DNA of 64,000 nucleotides from Marvania coccoides (Eukaryota > Chlorophyta > Trebouxiophyceae > Chlorellales > Chlorellaceae), in NCBI GenBank assembly GCA_963854735.1, contig OY978109.1, positions 248,001 to 312,000 of the forward strand, written 5' to 3'. A model generated the notes under the pieces. That model saw nothing but the letters and a program-made list of their open reading frames with translations, had not been told where the DNA came from and made no database searches. Shown one piece after another: positions 54,301-64,000 of the stretch. Both the position numbers and the translations under genes were made by a program. Every line of letters begins with the position of its first letter. Within the stretch, counting starts at the first letter, position 1.

Positions 54301-54399
54301 GGCAGCATCAGGACCACCTGCCAGCAGCTGAGGGCTGAGGGCAAGTGCGCAGAGATCGGGGGCAGCTACTGCAGGGTGGTGTGTGGGACGTGCCCTTGA
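51333..54399 (+). CDS. Secreted GH5 beta-mannanase-like enzyme with Pro-rich stalk and Cys-rich tail
   Basis: Seven exons: 51333-51683, 51772-51970, 52296-52572, 52722-53014, 53317-53537, 53631-53978, 54097-54399 (663 aa). A signal peptide (LLCTALLLLSLAHPS) is cleaved near residue 20-24. The GH5 catalytic domain (about 75-440) has YVNGQPWYCAGTNAYYAGL, the acid/base Glu in WELANEPR (Glu245) and the nucleophile Glu in IILEEYGM (Glu367), with HLYPDSWGI between them, the order of GH5_7 endo-beta-1,4-mannanases. A stalk of about 170 residues of SPPPP-type repeats, typical of algal wall glycoproteins, follows. The last 40 residues have six Cys (CVDVLPPGS, CQQLRAEGKC, YCRVVCGTC), like the short Cys-rich putative carbohydrate-binding units of volvocine cellulases. 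Intron 2 (51971-52295) carries dispersed repeat A. Confidence 0.9.
52097..52208. repeat. Dispersed repeat A, copy 2 (about 110 bp)
   Basis: Inside intron 2 of the mannanase gene. About 80% identical to 42131-42241, same orientation relative to the window. Confidence 0.7.
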
Positions 54400-54578
54400 G
54401 ACAAGTACCAGAAGAGAGGGTGAAAAAATTACCGAGCTTCTGAAAACGGTCAATGACCCAGATTTTCATCAATTACAAGTCTACTATCTAGGGCCCAAAG
54501 AAAAATCACATGATAGCACAGCTACGCAGGCCCTTTAAATTTAAAGCAAATATAAAATTTTCTTTCTTCTTCAAAAAA

Positions 54579-57212
54579 TCACTCTTCAGCGTCCGCTCGT
54601 GCCTCCTCGTCCTCGTCGCCGTCGCTCTCCGCAGCCACCTCCACGGTGCCGGTGGGAACCGAGTACAGCCGCAGCTGCGCCTTGTTGGGGTCGCGCACCA
54701 ACAGGTACTTGCCTGTAGAAAATAAATAAAACAAACAAACAAGTGAGAAATTTAAAACCACACAGAACCCTCCTTCCCTCCCCCCCAAAACTAGCGCGCC
54801 CAATAAACCTAGAGCAATGATGAATTGATACTATGAAGAGAGGATGTGGCAACAGAGGGCACGGGGCAAGGCTGCTGCCTCCCCCCAATCCCGGCAAACA
54901 ACGAGGCCTGCCGGGCGTGCCCCCACCGCTGCGCTTTTCTTTTCGCATCTCCTTGCCGGTCTGCGTACGGTAATAACCCGCAAAACCGGTGGTTGGGATG
55001 CGACTGCACAATTGCAGGCTGCTTTTTGTGCAAACAAAATTCCCGACCCCCCCCCGCCAAATGCCCATTGTTTCCCCTTCCCCTCCTGCGTTTCTCACCT
55101 TCCTCCTCCATCTTCTCCTGCGCCATGCCCAGCATTGCCCGCACGATGCCCCAGCAGTTGTCCATGTTCAGGTTCATCTGCGCCGCAAAGTCCTTGGGCT
55201 TCACCGCCTGCGTGCCCAGCAGCACGTGCGCGCTCTTGTCGCGGAAGCTCGTCCTGCTGACGTACCCCAGCTTGATGATGTCCACCCCGCCCACCAGCGC
55301 CGCCGCCGTCCACCTCGCCATCTTGGATGCGTTGTTTTTCAGCTCCGTAGCCAGCACTGCCCCTCGCTGGTTCTCCAGCTTCATCCGCCAGTCCACGCCG
55401 CTCCATTTGGGGTCAAACTCGTTCAGCGCGTGCACCGCCGCGATCTGCACGCCGTCGCCTGCTTTCACGTGCGCGTCCACTTCGCAGCGCACCACCAGGC
55501 GCGTGTCTCCCAGAGTCCAGCGGCGATAGCGGTAGCCGGGGGGGGGGATGCCCGTGGCGGCCAGCTCCGCGGAGAGGGCCTCGCCCAAAGCGTGCGCTGC
55601 GCCGCCGGGGGCGGACAGCACCTGCTCCCGGAAGGCCTGGTTGACGCCGGTGGCCTCGGCGGAGAGCTGCTGCACGCCTGTTGTAGGGAGAAGCAGGAAA
55701 GAGAAATATTAGAAATGTGGGTTCGACAGCGTATTGAACAGTGTGTTGTTGGGATTGGGGAGATATATGGATGGATTGAAGGCATGAAAAAGCGGCGAAA
55801 AGTAATTGTGAATTTCAAAACTTTCGTACCGTTGATGGCGTCCCTGTCCTCCTGGATGGGGTCGGGCGCGGTCTCTCCGTTGGTGAGATACTCCAAGGTG
55901 GACCCAGGGCGGCGGTCGATGAAGAGCTGGTCGCCACGCTTGATGAACAGCAGGTCCCTGCGAAAAAATAATTAAATAAGAAAACGGGTGAAAAAATGCA
56001 AGATTAATTTGAGTGCCCAAAATGAGTGAAAATGACTACAGCAAGGATAGTTCTTTCAAAATGTTGAGAGTGTTATACAATTTGTAAGGTTAGAGAGCCG
56101 AAAATTGAATCCAAAATGAATGAACGGCATGAATCCTTCGAAGAGTTGAGAGTGGCACACAATTTGTAAATTTGGCCCTAAATTGAGGGACAAAATGAAT
56201 ACGGCAAGGACGAATCCAGCGCGCCCCCCCCCCAAAAAAAATAACATAAATTGACAAAACAACCAACAACAATTACTCACCAGGGGTACACCGACCGGGG
56301 GGCAGTCATGAGCACCGCCAGCACCGCATCAGAGATGAACACGTCGCCCTCTCCCGCAGCCGCCAGCTTCTGAATGACGCTATCCTCCGCGATGGACACG
56401 GTGTGCGTCTTGGCGCCCGCGCGGCGCAGCTTGGCTGCGGCCTTGGGGGTCACTCGGTCCGCCGCCCGGTCATACTGAGCCAGAGAACCCAACGCCAGCA
56501 GCTCCTCGCAGTCCCCAGGGTTGGTGGACAGCTTGTGCAGCGCGGAAAGCGCGATTTGGTCGCCCAGAACCACCCACTCGGGGCGGATGTCCACAGACGC
56601 AGTGTACTGCACGCGGTTTTGATCCCGCCAGGGCTGGCGGAACCCGCCAAACTGCTGGCCGCGGCCTCCGCGGCCTCCACGGCCGCCGTCATGGCGCCCG
56701 CCACGTCCGCCGTCGCCGCGCCCGCCGTCGCGGCCGCCCTGCTGGCCCCAGCCGCGGCCTCCTTGCTGGAAGGGGGGGCGGCGCTGTGGGCCTCCGGTGG
56801 GCTTCTTGACGGGCTTGTTGTCCACGATCTCAAAGGCCTCGTCCTCCTCGGCCTTTTCAAAGTTGAATACGGAGGTGCCGGGGGCCGGCTCGCGGTAACG
56901 GTCTGCAGGGAAAAAAATGAACACCAACATTGATTATTGGTTCTGGAAAAAAAATGGCACAGAAGCGGCTAAGAGAGCGGCAATCTCGTTTCAAATAAAC
57001 ATCGCTGCAATGAAACTGCACGCCAGACGGCGCTGAAACTCACTTTGGTAGTGGGCTTGGCGTCCAGCAGCCATTCCAAACTCGGCGATCCTGCCTAGCC
57101 GCTCGCCCTTGCCAAAAGGCATGAAGGGCACATTTGCAAACTGCTCAGGCGCAGTGGTGGGGCCCCAACCCTCGGTGTTGTCCTCCACCGCCGGCAGCTT
57201 GAAGCCGGGCAT
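54579..57212 (-). CDS. Translation initiation factor eIF3 subunit D
   Basis: Five exons on the minus strand: 57212-57044, 56902-56281, 55957-55830, 55677-55099, 54712-54579 (543 aa). eIF3d is the cap-binding subunit of eIF3. It opens with the family start FKLPAVEDNTEGWGPTTAPE and has NVPFMPFGKGERLGRIAEF. An RGG/Gly-Arg/Gln-rich insert (about 90-145) follows, then VQYTASVDIRPEWVVLGDQI, SVYPWDLLFIKRGDQLFIDR, and the cap-binding core with YRYRRWTLGDTRLVVRCEVD, LNEFDPKWSGVDWRMKLENQ and KLGYVSRTSFRDKSAHVLLG. The C-terminus is acidic (SDGDEDEEARADAEE). It is divergent from LACS, 239 bp between the starts. Confidence 0.97.
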
Positions 57213-57450
57213 CTTTCGAGTTTTTTTCTATTTAGCAAGCTTTAACAGGAGCTATGGTTCGCTGTTAATGTCAAAAAAACGATGTAGTATCAGTATACGT
57301 TATTGCAAGCATGCACAGAAGCAATAATTTGCTTTTAAAAAAAGCGGCCTCGCCTAAAAGAAAGTTTTATTATTTTCACCGACCAAAGCTTTTTCGTGTC
57401 GAGCAGCGCAGCATCCTAACATTTAATTCGTCTAAAAAGTTGCCGACACG

Positions 57451-60400
57451 ATGGCAGAGGGCCCAGCCAAACGGCTGCAGGTGCTGCGCGGGCACCTGCT
57501 GGTTCCGGAAGATGATCAAGCCACGTTTCGGGAAAACCCCTCGTTGGCGCCCCTCCCTGCCTCGGCCTTCCCCCAGGAAGAGGGCAGCTACTGCGTCGTC
57601 CTCCCGGAAACCCTGACGCCCCAAGGCCCGTGGCTGGTCCGCAGGTGAGCATTTTTTTGGGGGGGGGGAGGCGGCACCTGGCTGCCCTTCTTGCAAGGAA
57701 ACGATGTTGCTATGAGCATAGGCATAGGCACTTCCCAGCTCACCCTCGCTCCTCTCAACTTCTTTCTTTACTACTGAAAGAGCCAATTGGTTTTATTCAT
57801 AGGCGCCCCCGATCTCATTTTTATTTTTATTTTTTTTCCTTCAAAATGCTGAGTTGTTTCTCCTCATTTTCGCAACCCAACCCCACTTTTCAGAAATGCG
57901 CTGTCCCCTGACCGTCTGATCGACACGTTTCCAGCCCCAGATGACCACATCCACACCCTGCACGACAACCTCGAAAATTCAATAGCAAAGTACGCTGGGC
58001 AGCCCTTTTTGGGTCGCCGCACCGCCTCTGGTTACGGGTGGACGAGCTACAAGGAGGCGGGGGAGCAACGGACGGCCATTGGGTCGGGTCTGCTGCACCT
58101 GGGCGTGCTCCCAGGCGCCTCAGTCGGAATTTACTCGGTGAGCAGGAAAATAAATAAACGCTGCCGAAGATGGCGATCTTTTACACCATCTTTATGACTT
58201 TTTTTTTTACATATTTTACATTTTGTTGAGCATGCACACTGCTCCCTTGGGTACAATATAAAATACAACGTCAGGGGCGCTTGAATGAACTTTTGTATGG
58301 TCACCATTTTTATCTCAATACATTTTTCCTCCCAGGTCAACTGCGTGGAGTGGGCGCTGGTGGACGCCGCCCTACACGCCTACTCCCACACCTGTGTCCC
58401 TCTGTACGACACTCTTGGTCCTGATACTGTGCGGTACATAGCAAATCACGCTGAGCTGGCGGCCATAGCATGCTCTCTGGACGTGCTGCCCCGCGTGATG
58501 GAGGTCCTCGCAGAGTGCCCCACCGTCAAGGTAAAAAAAAAAAAAAAAAAACGCGAATTGAGGCCATTTTTTCTTTGACATATCTATTTTCCTCTGTGGC
58601 GCCTGTTTCTCTCGGCCGGCATGTTTCCCTCCTCGGTATCAATAAACCTGTGCATTTCAACCAAATCACTCGCTGCTTCCCTGTCATTCATTGCCAACCC
58701 TTCATTGCCCCCAAACTTTCACCCTTCAACCCCTTTTATGAAAACCAAACTCCTTTTTAAACACATCCTCCGCTTCCATTGTCTCGTAGGTCGTCGCCGT
58801 CTACGGCACGCGGCCCCACCAGCGCCTCCCAGACACCCCGCCCGGCTCTCACGCCAGACTCTTTACCCTGGACCGTCTCCAGGCCCTGGGCTATCGCCAT
58901 CCCACCCCCCACCGCCCTCCCCGCCCCTCAGACGTGGCGCTCATTAATTACACGTCAGGGACCACGGGGGTGCCTAAAGGGGTGGTGCTGACGCACGCGG
59001 CGCTGGTGGCGAACGCTGCAGGGGCTGCCGTGCTGACGGAGGCCGTGCTGCACACAGGTAAGAGGAGAAGAGTGTTTTAAATGAGCGAAACGGGGTGGGG
59101 GGTGGGGGGGTGATGCCCCTAGCTTAGTATGTTCTAGCGCCAGACCAGAACCTCTGGTACCCGATCTGCCTCCGGGGGAGTGCCCCTGGGAGATCGAGCA
59201 GCGGCAGGGCAATGTCCTGGGAATTCACTCAAAGCAGGGGAGGGGGGCATAGTGTCTGTTCAATCGGCATTTTTTCATTTTGCATTCAATTTGTACTCTT
59301 CAACGCAACTATGATCTGATATATTCTCAATAATTAAATTCGGCCACCGCGCTTTGTTAATTTTTTCTTGTAACGCAGGCGACCAGCAGCACCGGCACAT
59401 CTCCTACCTGCCACTGGCGCACATCTATGAGCGCTTTAACTTCACGCTGCAGACCTACCTGGGCGGCGCCGTAGGGTTCTACCGCGGCAACGTGCTGGAG
59501 CTGCTGGAGGACGTCGAGGCGCTGCAGCCGACGGTGGGACGAAAAGAAAGAAAGATATTTTGTTTTGTTTTAAACACAGCTTGTTGACATTTTTATTTAT
59601 TAGCCTCATAATATCATTGCAGTGTTGGGTTGTATTCTGTGCTCGCAATTTTCGCCAATCTTTTTTCCCCGTCATCTATTCGTCAAATTCCTTCAGGTGT
59701 TTGCGTCCGTGCCTCGGCTGTACAACCGTATCTACGACAAAGTCCTGGCGCAGGTAATGCAAACGAGAAGCGCCCTCCCTCTCATCTCCTTGCCTTTTCG
59801 CCCCCCCCCCCCCGCCCCCCCCCGCATCGCACTTTCTTTCCAAATTCAAACTAACCCAACCTCAGTTAAAACCCTTCTTTCTTTTTCAATTTTTCAAATA
59901 ATCAGGTGGAGAGCTCCAACGCGGTGACCCGCAAGCTGTTTTGGACGGCGTACAACTCCAAAAAGGCGGCCATTGAGAGCGGCGACCTCAGCGGAGGCCG
60001 CATGGCACCGCTGTGGGACGGCCTCGTGTTCAAAAAGATCAGGGCAAAGCTGGGAGGTAAGCGGTTTGCTAGTAATTATTATGTTGTCTCTTCCCCCTCC
60101 ATTTTTATAGCGAAAAAATAATATCCTCTCGATAATTTAATTCACCTTAATAAATAACACTCCCCAACGATTAAACTGCGTATAATTAAATCAAAAAAAA
60201 ATTAAATCAAAACACCCATACCATGCTGTGCAGGCCAGGTGGTGCTGCTGAGCTCCGGCGCCTCCCCCATCTCCACTGAGGTCTTCTCCTTCCTGCGAGT
60301 CTGCTTCGGTGCAGCGGTCATGGAGGGGTACGGCATGACAGAGACCGCCTGCCTCATCTCCCTCACCCCGCTGGGGGACACCTCCGCGGGACACGTGGGG

Positions 60401-61814
60401 GCGCCCACCCCCGCCTGCGAGGTGAAGCTGGCGGACCTTCCGGAGATGAATTACACCAACGCCGACAAACCCTACCCCAGGGGAGAGGTGCGATAACACA
60501 CTCTGTTTTGCTTTGTGTCCGCCTCTTGAGCTGTTTAAAGTGTGTGTTTTTCAATGGAAAATGGCCCCAAAATGGCGATTTTTCTCCGAAAGAAACGAGA
60601 GTGCTACTGGGGCCAAATTTGATGGAAAAAGCACTTTTTCCATATTTTGCGCTGTATTTGAATATTTGGACATTTGGTTGTGCAGATCTGTGTGCGGGGT
60701 CCCATTTTGATGTCTGGGTACTACAAAGACGAGGCGTCCACTCGCGAGTGCATCGACCCCCAGGGGTGGCTGCACACAGGGGACGTGGGAACCTGGCTGC
60801 CGGGAGGGCGCCTGAAGATCATTGACCGCAAGAAGAACATCTTCAAGCTGGCGCAGGGCGAGGTGAGAACCGAGAGAGAGAGAGGGGGGGGGGGGCGGGG
60901 GGGGGGGGGCGCGCGTGTGAAATGCCGCAGGAGCCTTAATGACGACTTTAAATGGCGGCCTTTCCTGCTGGCGCGCGATTTTCCCCCTGTTTTTGCCGCC
61001 TTCACTGGGTTCAAGATCTGCGGGGCTGTATTGGGCCAAAAATTATTTCTTTCCAATTTATTTTTCCTCTTCAGAAAGCTCTGTGCTCACTACTCCTCTC
61101 CTTCTTCTGCACCTCTCACACTCTCTCCCCCTCTCCCTCTTTGCTGTATACAATGCAGTACATCGCCCCCGAGAAGGTAGAAAACGTGTACCTGCGCTCG
61201 CCATTTGTGATGCAGGCATTTGTCTACGGCAACTCGCTGCGGGCGCAGCTGGTGGCCATCGTGGTGCCAGACCCCGAGTACCTCCTGCCATGGGCCGCAG
61301 AGCGTGGCCTGCCCCAGGTATGCATGATCACACGCATTTCTTTTTCGAATTTTATACATAATTTCATTTTCGAATTTTATGGGCACAATGCCGCCAATGT
61401 TTGAGTTTTGCGCCCTGCGTTTTCCGCTTTGCATCTATTTATATTACCAGTCAACCTCATACCGCTTTTCATCACTCCATTAAACCCGCCACTTTTAGCA
61501 TTCACTCGTAATTCTCCCCTTTGCTATTTTTCAAAACAAAACCCTCCCCCCAAAAAATCCCACGTTTTCAGGACCTGGAGGCGCTGTGCGGACACCCGCA
61601 GGTAGCGGCCGCAGTGTTCAAGAGCATGCAGGAGGAGGGCCGTGTGGCGGGACTCAAAGGCTTTGAGCAGGTGGCAGCAGTGCGGTTGGTGCCAGAGCAG
61701 TTCTCGGTGGAAAACAATCTGCTGACGCCCACCTTCAAAATCAAGCGCCCCCAGGCGCAGGCGGCGTTCCAAGGGGCCATTTCGGAGATGTACGAGGGCC
61801 TGCCTTCGCTTTGA
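57451..61814 (+). CDS. Long-chain acyl-CoA synthetase, peroxisomal (PTS2) LACS6/7 type
   Basis: Eleven exons: 57451-57644, 57894-58137, 58336-58530, 58790-59057, 59379-59533, 59697-59753, 59906-60056, 60234-60487, 60686-60862, 61159-61317, 61572-61814 (698 aa). It activates fatty acids to acyl-CoA for beta-oxidation. The N-terminus carries RLQVLRGHL (residues 8-16), an exact R-L-x5-H-L PTS2, as in Arabidopsis LACS6 and LACS7; the C-terminus GLPSL is not a PTS1. The adenylation motifs are complete: [11 protein letters not shown] (265-275), [57 protein letters not shown] and the C-terminal Lys in TFKIKRP. Intron 4 holds dispersed repeat B. A TGTAA at 61966 fits a polyadenylation signal. Confidence 0.96.
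59119..59222. repeat. Dispersed repeat B, copy 2 (about 105 bp)
   Basis: Inside intron 4 of the LACS gene. Matches 49707-49808; see that entry. Confidence 0.6.
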
Positions 61815-62599
61815 ATGCAATCAAATCTACCGACAGAATGAATGATGAGAAGGCTGGCCGAAACCGGTCAGCCTGCGCCGTCTGCCCTCTGAATTTGGGA
61901 GGTTGGCGGCAAGATATCGAATAGCCCCCTTTTATTTCTCTTTTGAATGCCTTTGAATATAATTTTGTAATTAAGGTTGTTGTCAGCTCACGAAGTTACA
62001 CCCAACAAAAACTCGAGCAAAGCATCCAAGAGAGAAAGGGATACATACAAAACACTGATTTATCAATATATCACAGCAGTCGATCTTAGCAGTGGTGAGT
62101 CGGTCTTAGCAGTGGTGAGGTGCACTTGTGAAGAGAAAAAGAAAAAGTATGCGTCTTGGGTTGTTGAAAACGAGCCGGAGATGCCCGAGCCCACAACAAG
62201 GATATGACAATTATAGCTAAGGAGCAGAGAAAAAGAAAGAAAAATGATTGCAACGTAGGCATGGGAAAAGAGGGGGCAGAAAAAAAAATTCGGAAGGACG
62301 GTATGTCACAAGCAGTTCAATCTGAGACTGGGTCTTGGGTTGGTTAGTACGGATAGTGAAGGAGTCTCGAAAAATGATCATAAAAAGAGGGGGGGAAACA
62401 GTGAAAAAGTAGATGGAGTTGGACAGATATTGACAATACTCAAATGTATCTACATATTATATACTAGCAGTCAATTTTCTAAATTAAACATAAGCTCTTC
62501 TTCTTCGAGGTATTCTTGTTGCTGTCACACAACAGCATGATTGCCCACTTTCCCTTGCTTGCACCCGAGCGAGCAGCGGCAGCTTATAGCGGCTCAACT
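61815..62599. other. 3' intergenic between convergent genes
   Basis: 785 bp. It begins with the LACS 3' UTR (possible signal at 61966). It contains a tandem TCTTAGCAGTGGTGAG pair near 62084-62118. No ORF is supported. Confidence 0.5.
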
Positions 62600-64000
62600 T
62601 CAGGATGCCAGTTTAGTAAAGAGCAAAAAATTCAGGTCCTGCACATAACGCAAAAAAGATTCCTCAGAAAATCAAGCCAGCAATACAATTAAAACTTGAG
62701 TTTTTCGTTTTGTTTTTCAAAAATAATTCCCTTCTCACCTGCGTGGACATCATGGACTGCAGCTCCTGCAGCACTGAGGGCGGCAGCTCCGTGGGCTGTG
62801 CCTTGAACACCAGCGCACACACCGTCGTCAGGTCCATCTTTGGAAATAACAGTGAAGACAGCGACAGCGGGTCCATGTCAGCTGCTGCAGACCCAGGCGT
62901 GGGGGGGGGCAGCTCCTGCACCATGACGTCCTGCGGGAACGACCGCCCTGCCGCCCCCACGCCCAACAACCCCGGGGAAGAAACTAGGTGGTGACGCAGC
63001 TCAGCAGCCGCCATCGCCTGCTCCCCTGCGTCTTGCTGCAGCAACAGCGAGAGGCCCTCTCTGCGATGTTGCAGCAGCAGCTGCTGGTGGTGGCCGGTTG
63101 CGTTGGTGGCTCTGGCGTCCACGCTGGGCGGGGTATTAATTTTGGGCTTCAGCGGCGTTGGGAGCTCCAGTTGAGCGAGGTCTGCCAGTCCGTCCACGCC
63201 CACGATGTTTTCCAGCTCCCCAAACATGCCGTCGGTGTCGTCCAGGCAGTGCTCCTCGTCAGACAGCGTAGCCCCGTCGTCGGCGCCATCGCTTGGCGGC
63301 TCCAGCGACTCGCTGTCGCCGCCGCCCTCCATAGGGAACGCGTCGTTGACAGCAGAAGGCGGATTGCCGCCGCCGCCGCCGCTGTGGTAGTAGAAGGAGA
63401 GGTCTGTTGCCGCCATGAGCGCAGCATCCACAGCATGCTGCTGCTGCGATACTGGTAGAGGGAAGGGCTGCTGCTGCTGCATGGGGGCGGTTGCGAACAG
63501 CGCGCTGCGGGGGGGGAACCCTGCCGCTGCTGTTGACCGGCTGCTGGGCCGCACCGGCTGCATTGGCGGCAGCGGGAGGGTGTCTTCATGCAGCAGCATG
63601 CTGCTGCCAGGAGGGGGCTGCCAGGGGCGGGCAGCCTGGTGCGGGGGATGAATGGAGCCGCCATCGTCCAAATTGAACGCCATTCTGCTGCTGCGCATGC
63701 TGACAGGCAGCGAGTCTTCATTGCCGAAGCCAAACGCTGCTGACGCTCGCGCCTGCGCCTGCTGGTGCGCGTGCCGGTGCTGCGGCGGCAGGGGCAGCGA
63801 CGACTCCCCAAACCCGCCAAAATGGGCTTTGGGGCGGGCGGGCTGCGGCGGGAGCGGCAGCGAGTGCTCGCCGTCGCGGCCGAACGCTGCCCTCGTGGGC
63901 GCTGCCGCTATCAGCTGCAGCTGCAGCGCCTCTTCGTAGCCGGTTAACAGCAGGCTGTCGCCGAGGGGAGGCATGGCAGCGGGCGCGGAGGTGCGCAGGC
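62600..64000 (-). CDS. Unknown Gln/Pro-rich protein with degenerate SLPLPP repeats, 5' end near or beyond the edge
   Basis: Exons on the minus strand: 62739 to at least 63974 and a 39-nt last exon 62638-62600. An ATG lies at 63974, but the frame stays open to the edge, so the true start may be outside the window. From the ATG the product is about 424 aa. The first 170 residues are a degenerate tandem repeat of a short acidic-then-SLPLPP unit (GEHSLPLPPQ, GESSLPLPPQ, GNEDSLPVS, HEDTLPLPPM), spaced by Ala/Phe/Gly sequence. The middle is acidic (ELENIVGVDGLADLAQLELP) and Gln/His-rich. The C-terminus reads PPSVLQELQSMMSTQ and then DLNFLLFTKLAS, joined in phase across a GT-AG intron. The composition suggests a transcriptional regulator; no DNA-binding domain is visible in the part shown. 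Confidence 0.6.

Noticed and set aside
1..64000. CRISPR arrays, rRNA, intact transposases or viral genes
   Set aside because: No regular spaced repeats, no rRNA-like sequence, and no transposase, reverse transcriptase, integrase or capsid motif was seen in any frame.

Overview
The window is nuclear DNA of a green alga (Chlorophyta; I cannot resolve the genus). The gene set is plant or algal: a LUX/ROC-type GARP clock-like factor, bifunctional plastid-type HISN2, a stearoyl-ACP desaturase, cytosolic FBPase, a plant OXA2-type insertase with TPRs, a PTS2-bearing peroxisomal acyl-CoA synthetase and a VIP1/PPIP5K kinase-phosphatase. Exons are GC-rich and introns AT-rich. By my count about 71 spliceosomal introns sit in about 26 genes. 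Almost all gene models below were joined by hand from frame, phase and splice consensus; spliced lengths are multiples of three except where stated.

Layout. 0-3.5 kb: 5' end of a mitochondrial K+/H+-exchange-like gene (cut by the edge), a broken ankyrin-repeat gene, and a SAM-domain four-TM protein. 4-17.6 kb: DEAD-box helicase, a long coiled coil whose membrane tail lies behind an in-frame TGA, a cyclophilin, a SnoaL/NTF2-like protein, the RAD1 checkpoint clamp subunit and the GARP factor. 18-31.9 kb: universal stress protein, GON7-like small protein, FBPase, the large VIP1 gene, an unknown membrane protein, an organellar NOG1-type GTPase and an AIR/ZCCHC7-like zinc-knuckle protein. 31.9-33.4 kb: a rearranged repeat zone with a 255-bp-arm inverted repeat. 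33.8-49.1 kb: DPY30, HISN2, an unknown protein, NDUFAF5, stearoyl-ACP desaturase, OXA2, SAICAR synthetase, a second ankyrin-gene fragment, a DUF455 ferritin-like protein and a Cdc25/arsenate-reductase-like rhodanese. 49.2-51.3 kb: gene-poor, with one exon-like segment. 51.3-64 kb: secreted GH5 mannanase-like enzyme, eIF3d, peroxisomal LACS, and a Q/P-rich protein running off or starting at the right edge.

The genes are ordinary nuclear housekeeping genes with no operon logic. The main recurrent layout is head-to-head pairs: seven divergent pairs have start codons only 239-374 bp apart. The features most worth a second look are an unusually high share of GC-AG introns (five clear cases), the inverted repeat at 32.6-33.2 kb, two dispersed roughly 105-110 bp repeats each found once in an intron and once outside genes, two copies of an ankyrin-gene 3' end, the stop-separated membrane tail, the SAM-tetraspan fusion, and a GON7 candidate. 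I see no CRISPR array, no rRNA, no convincing tRNA and no intact transposase.
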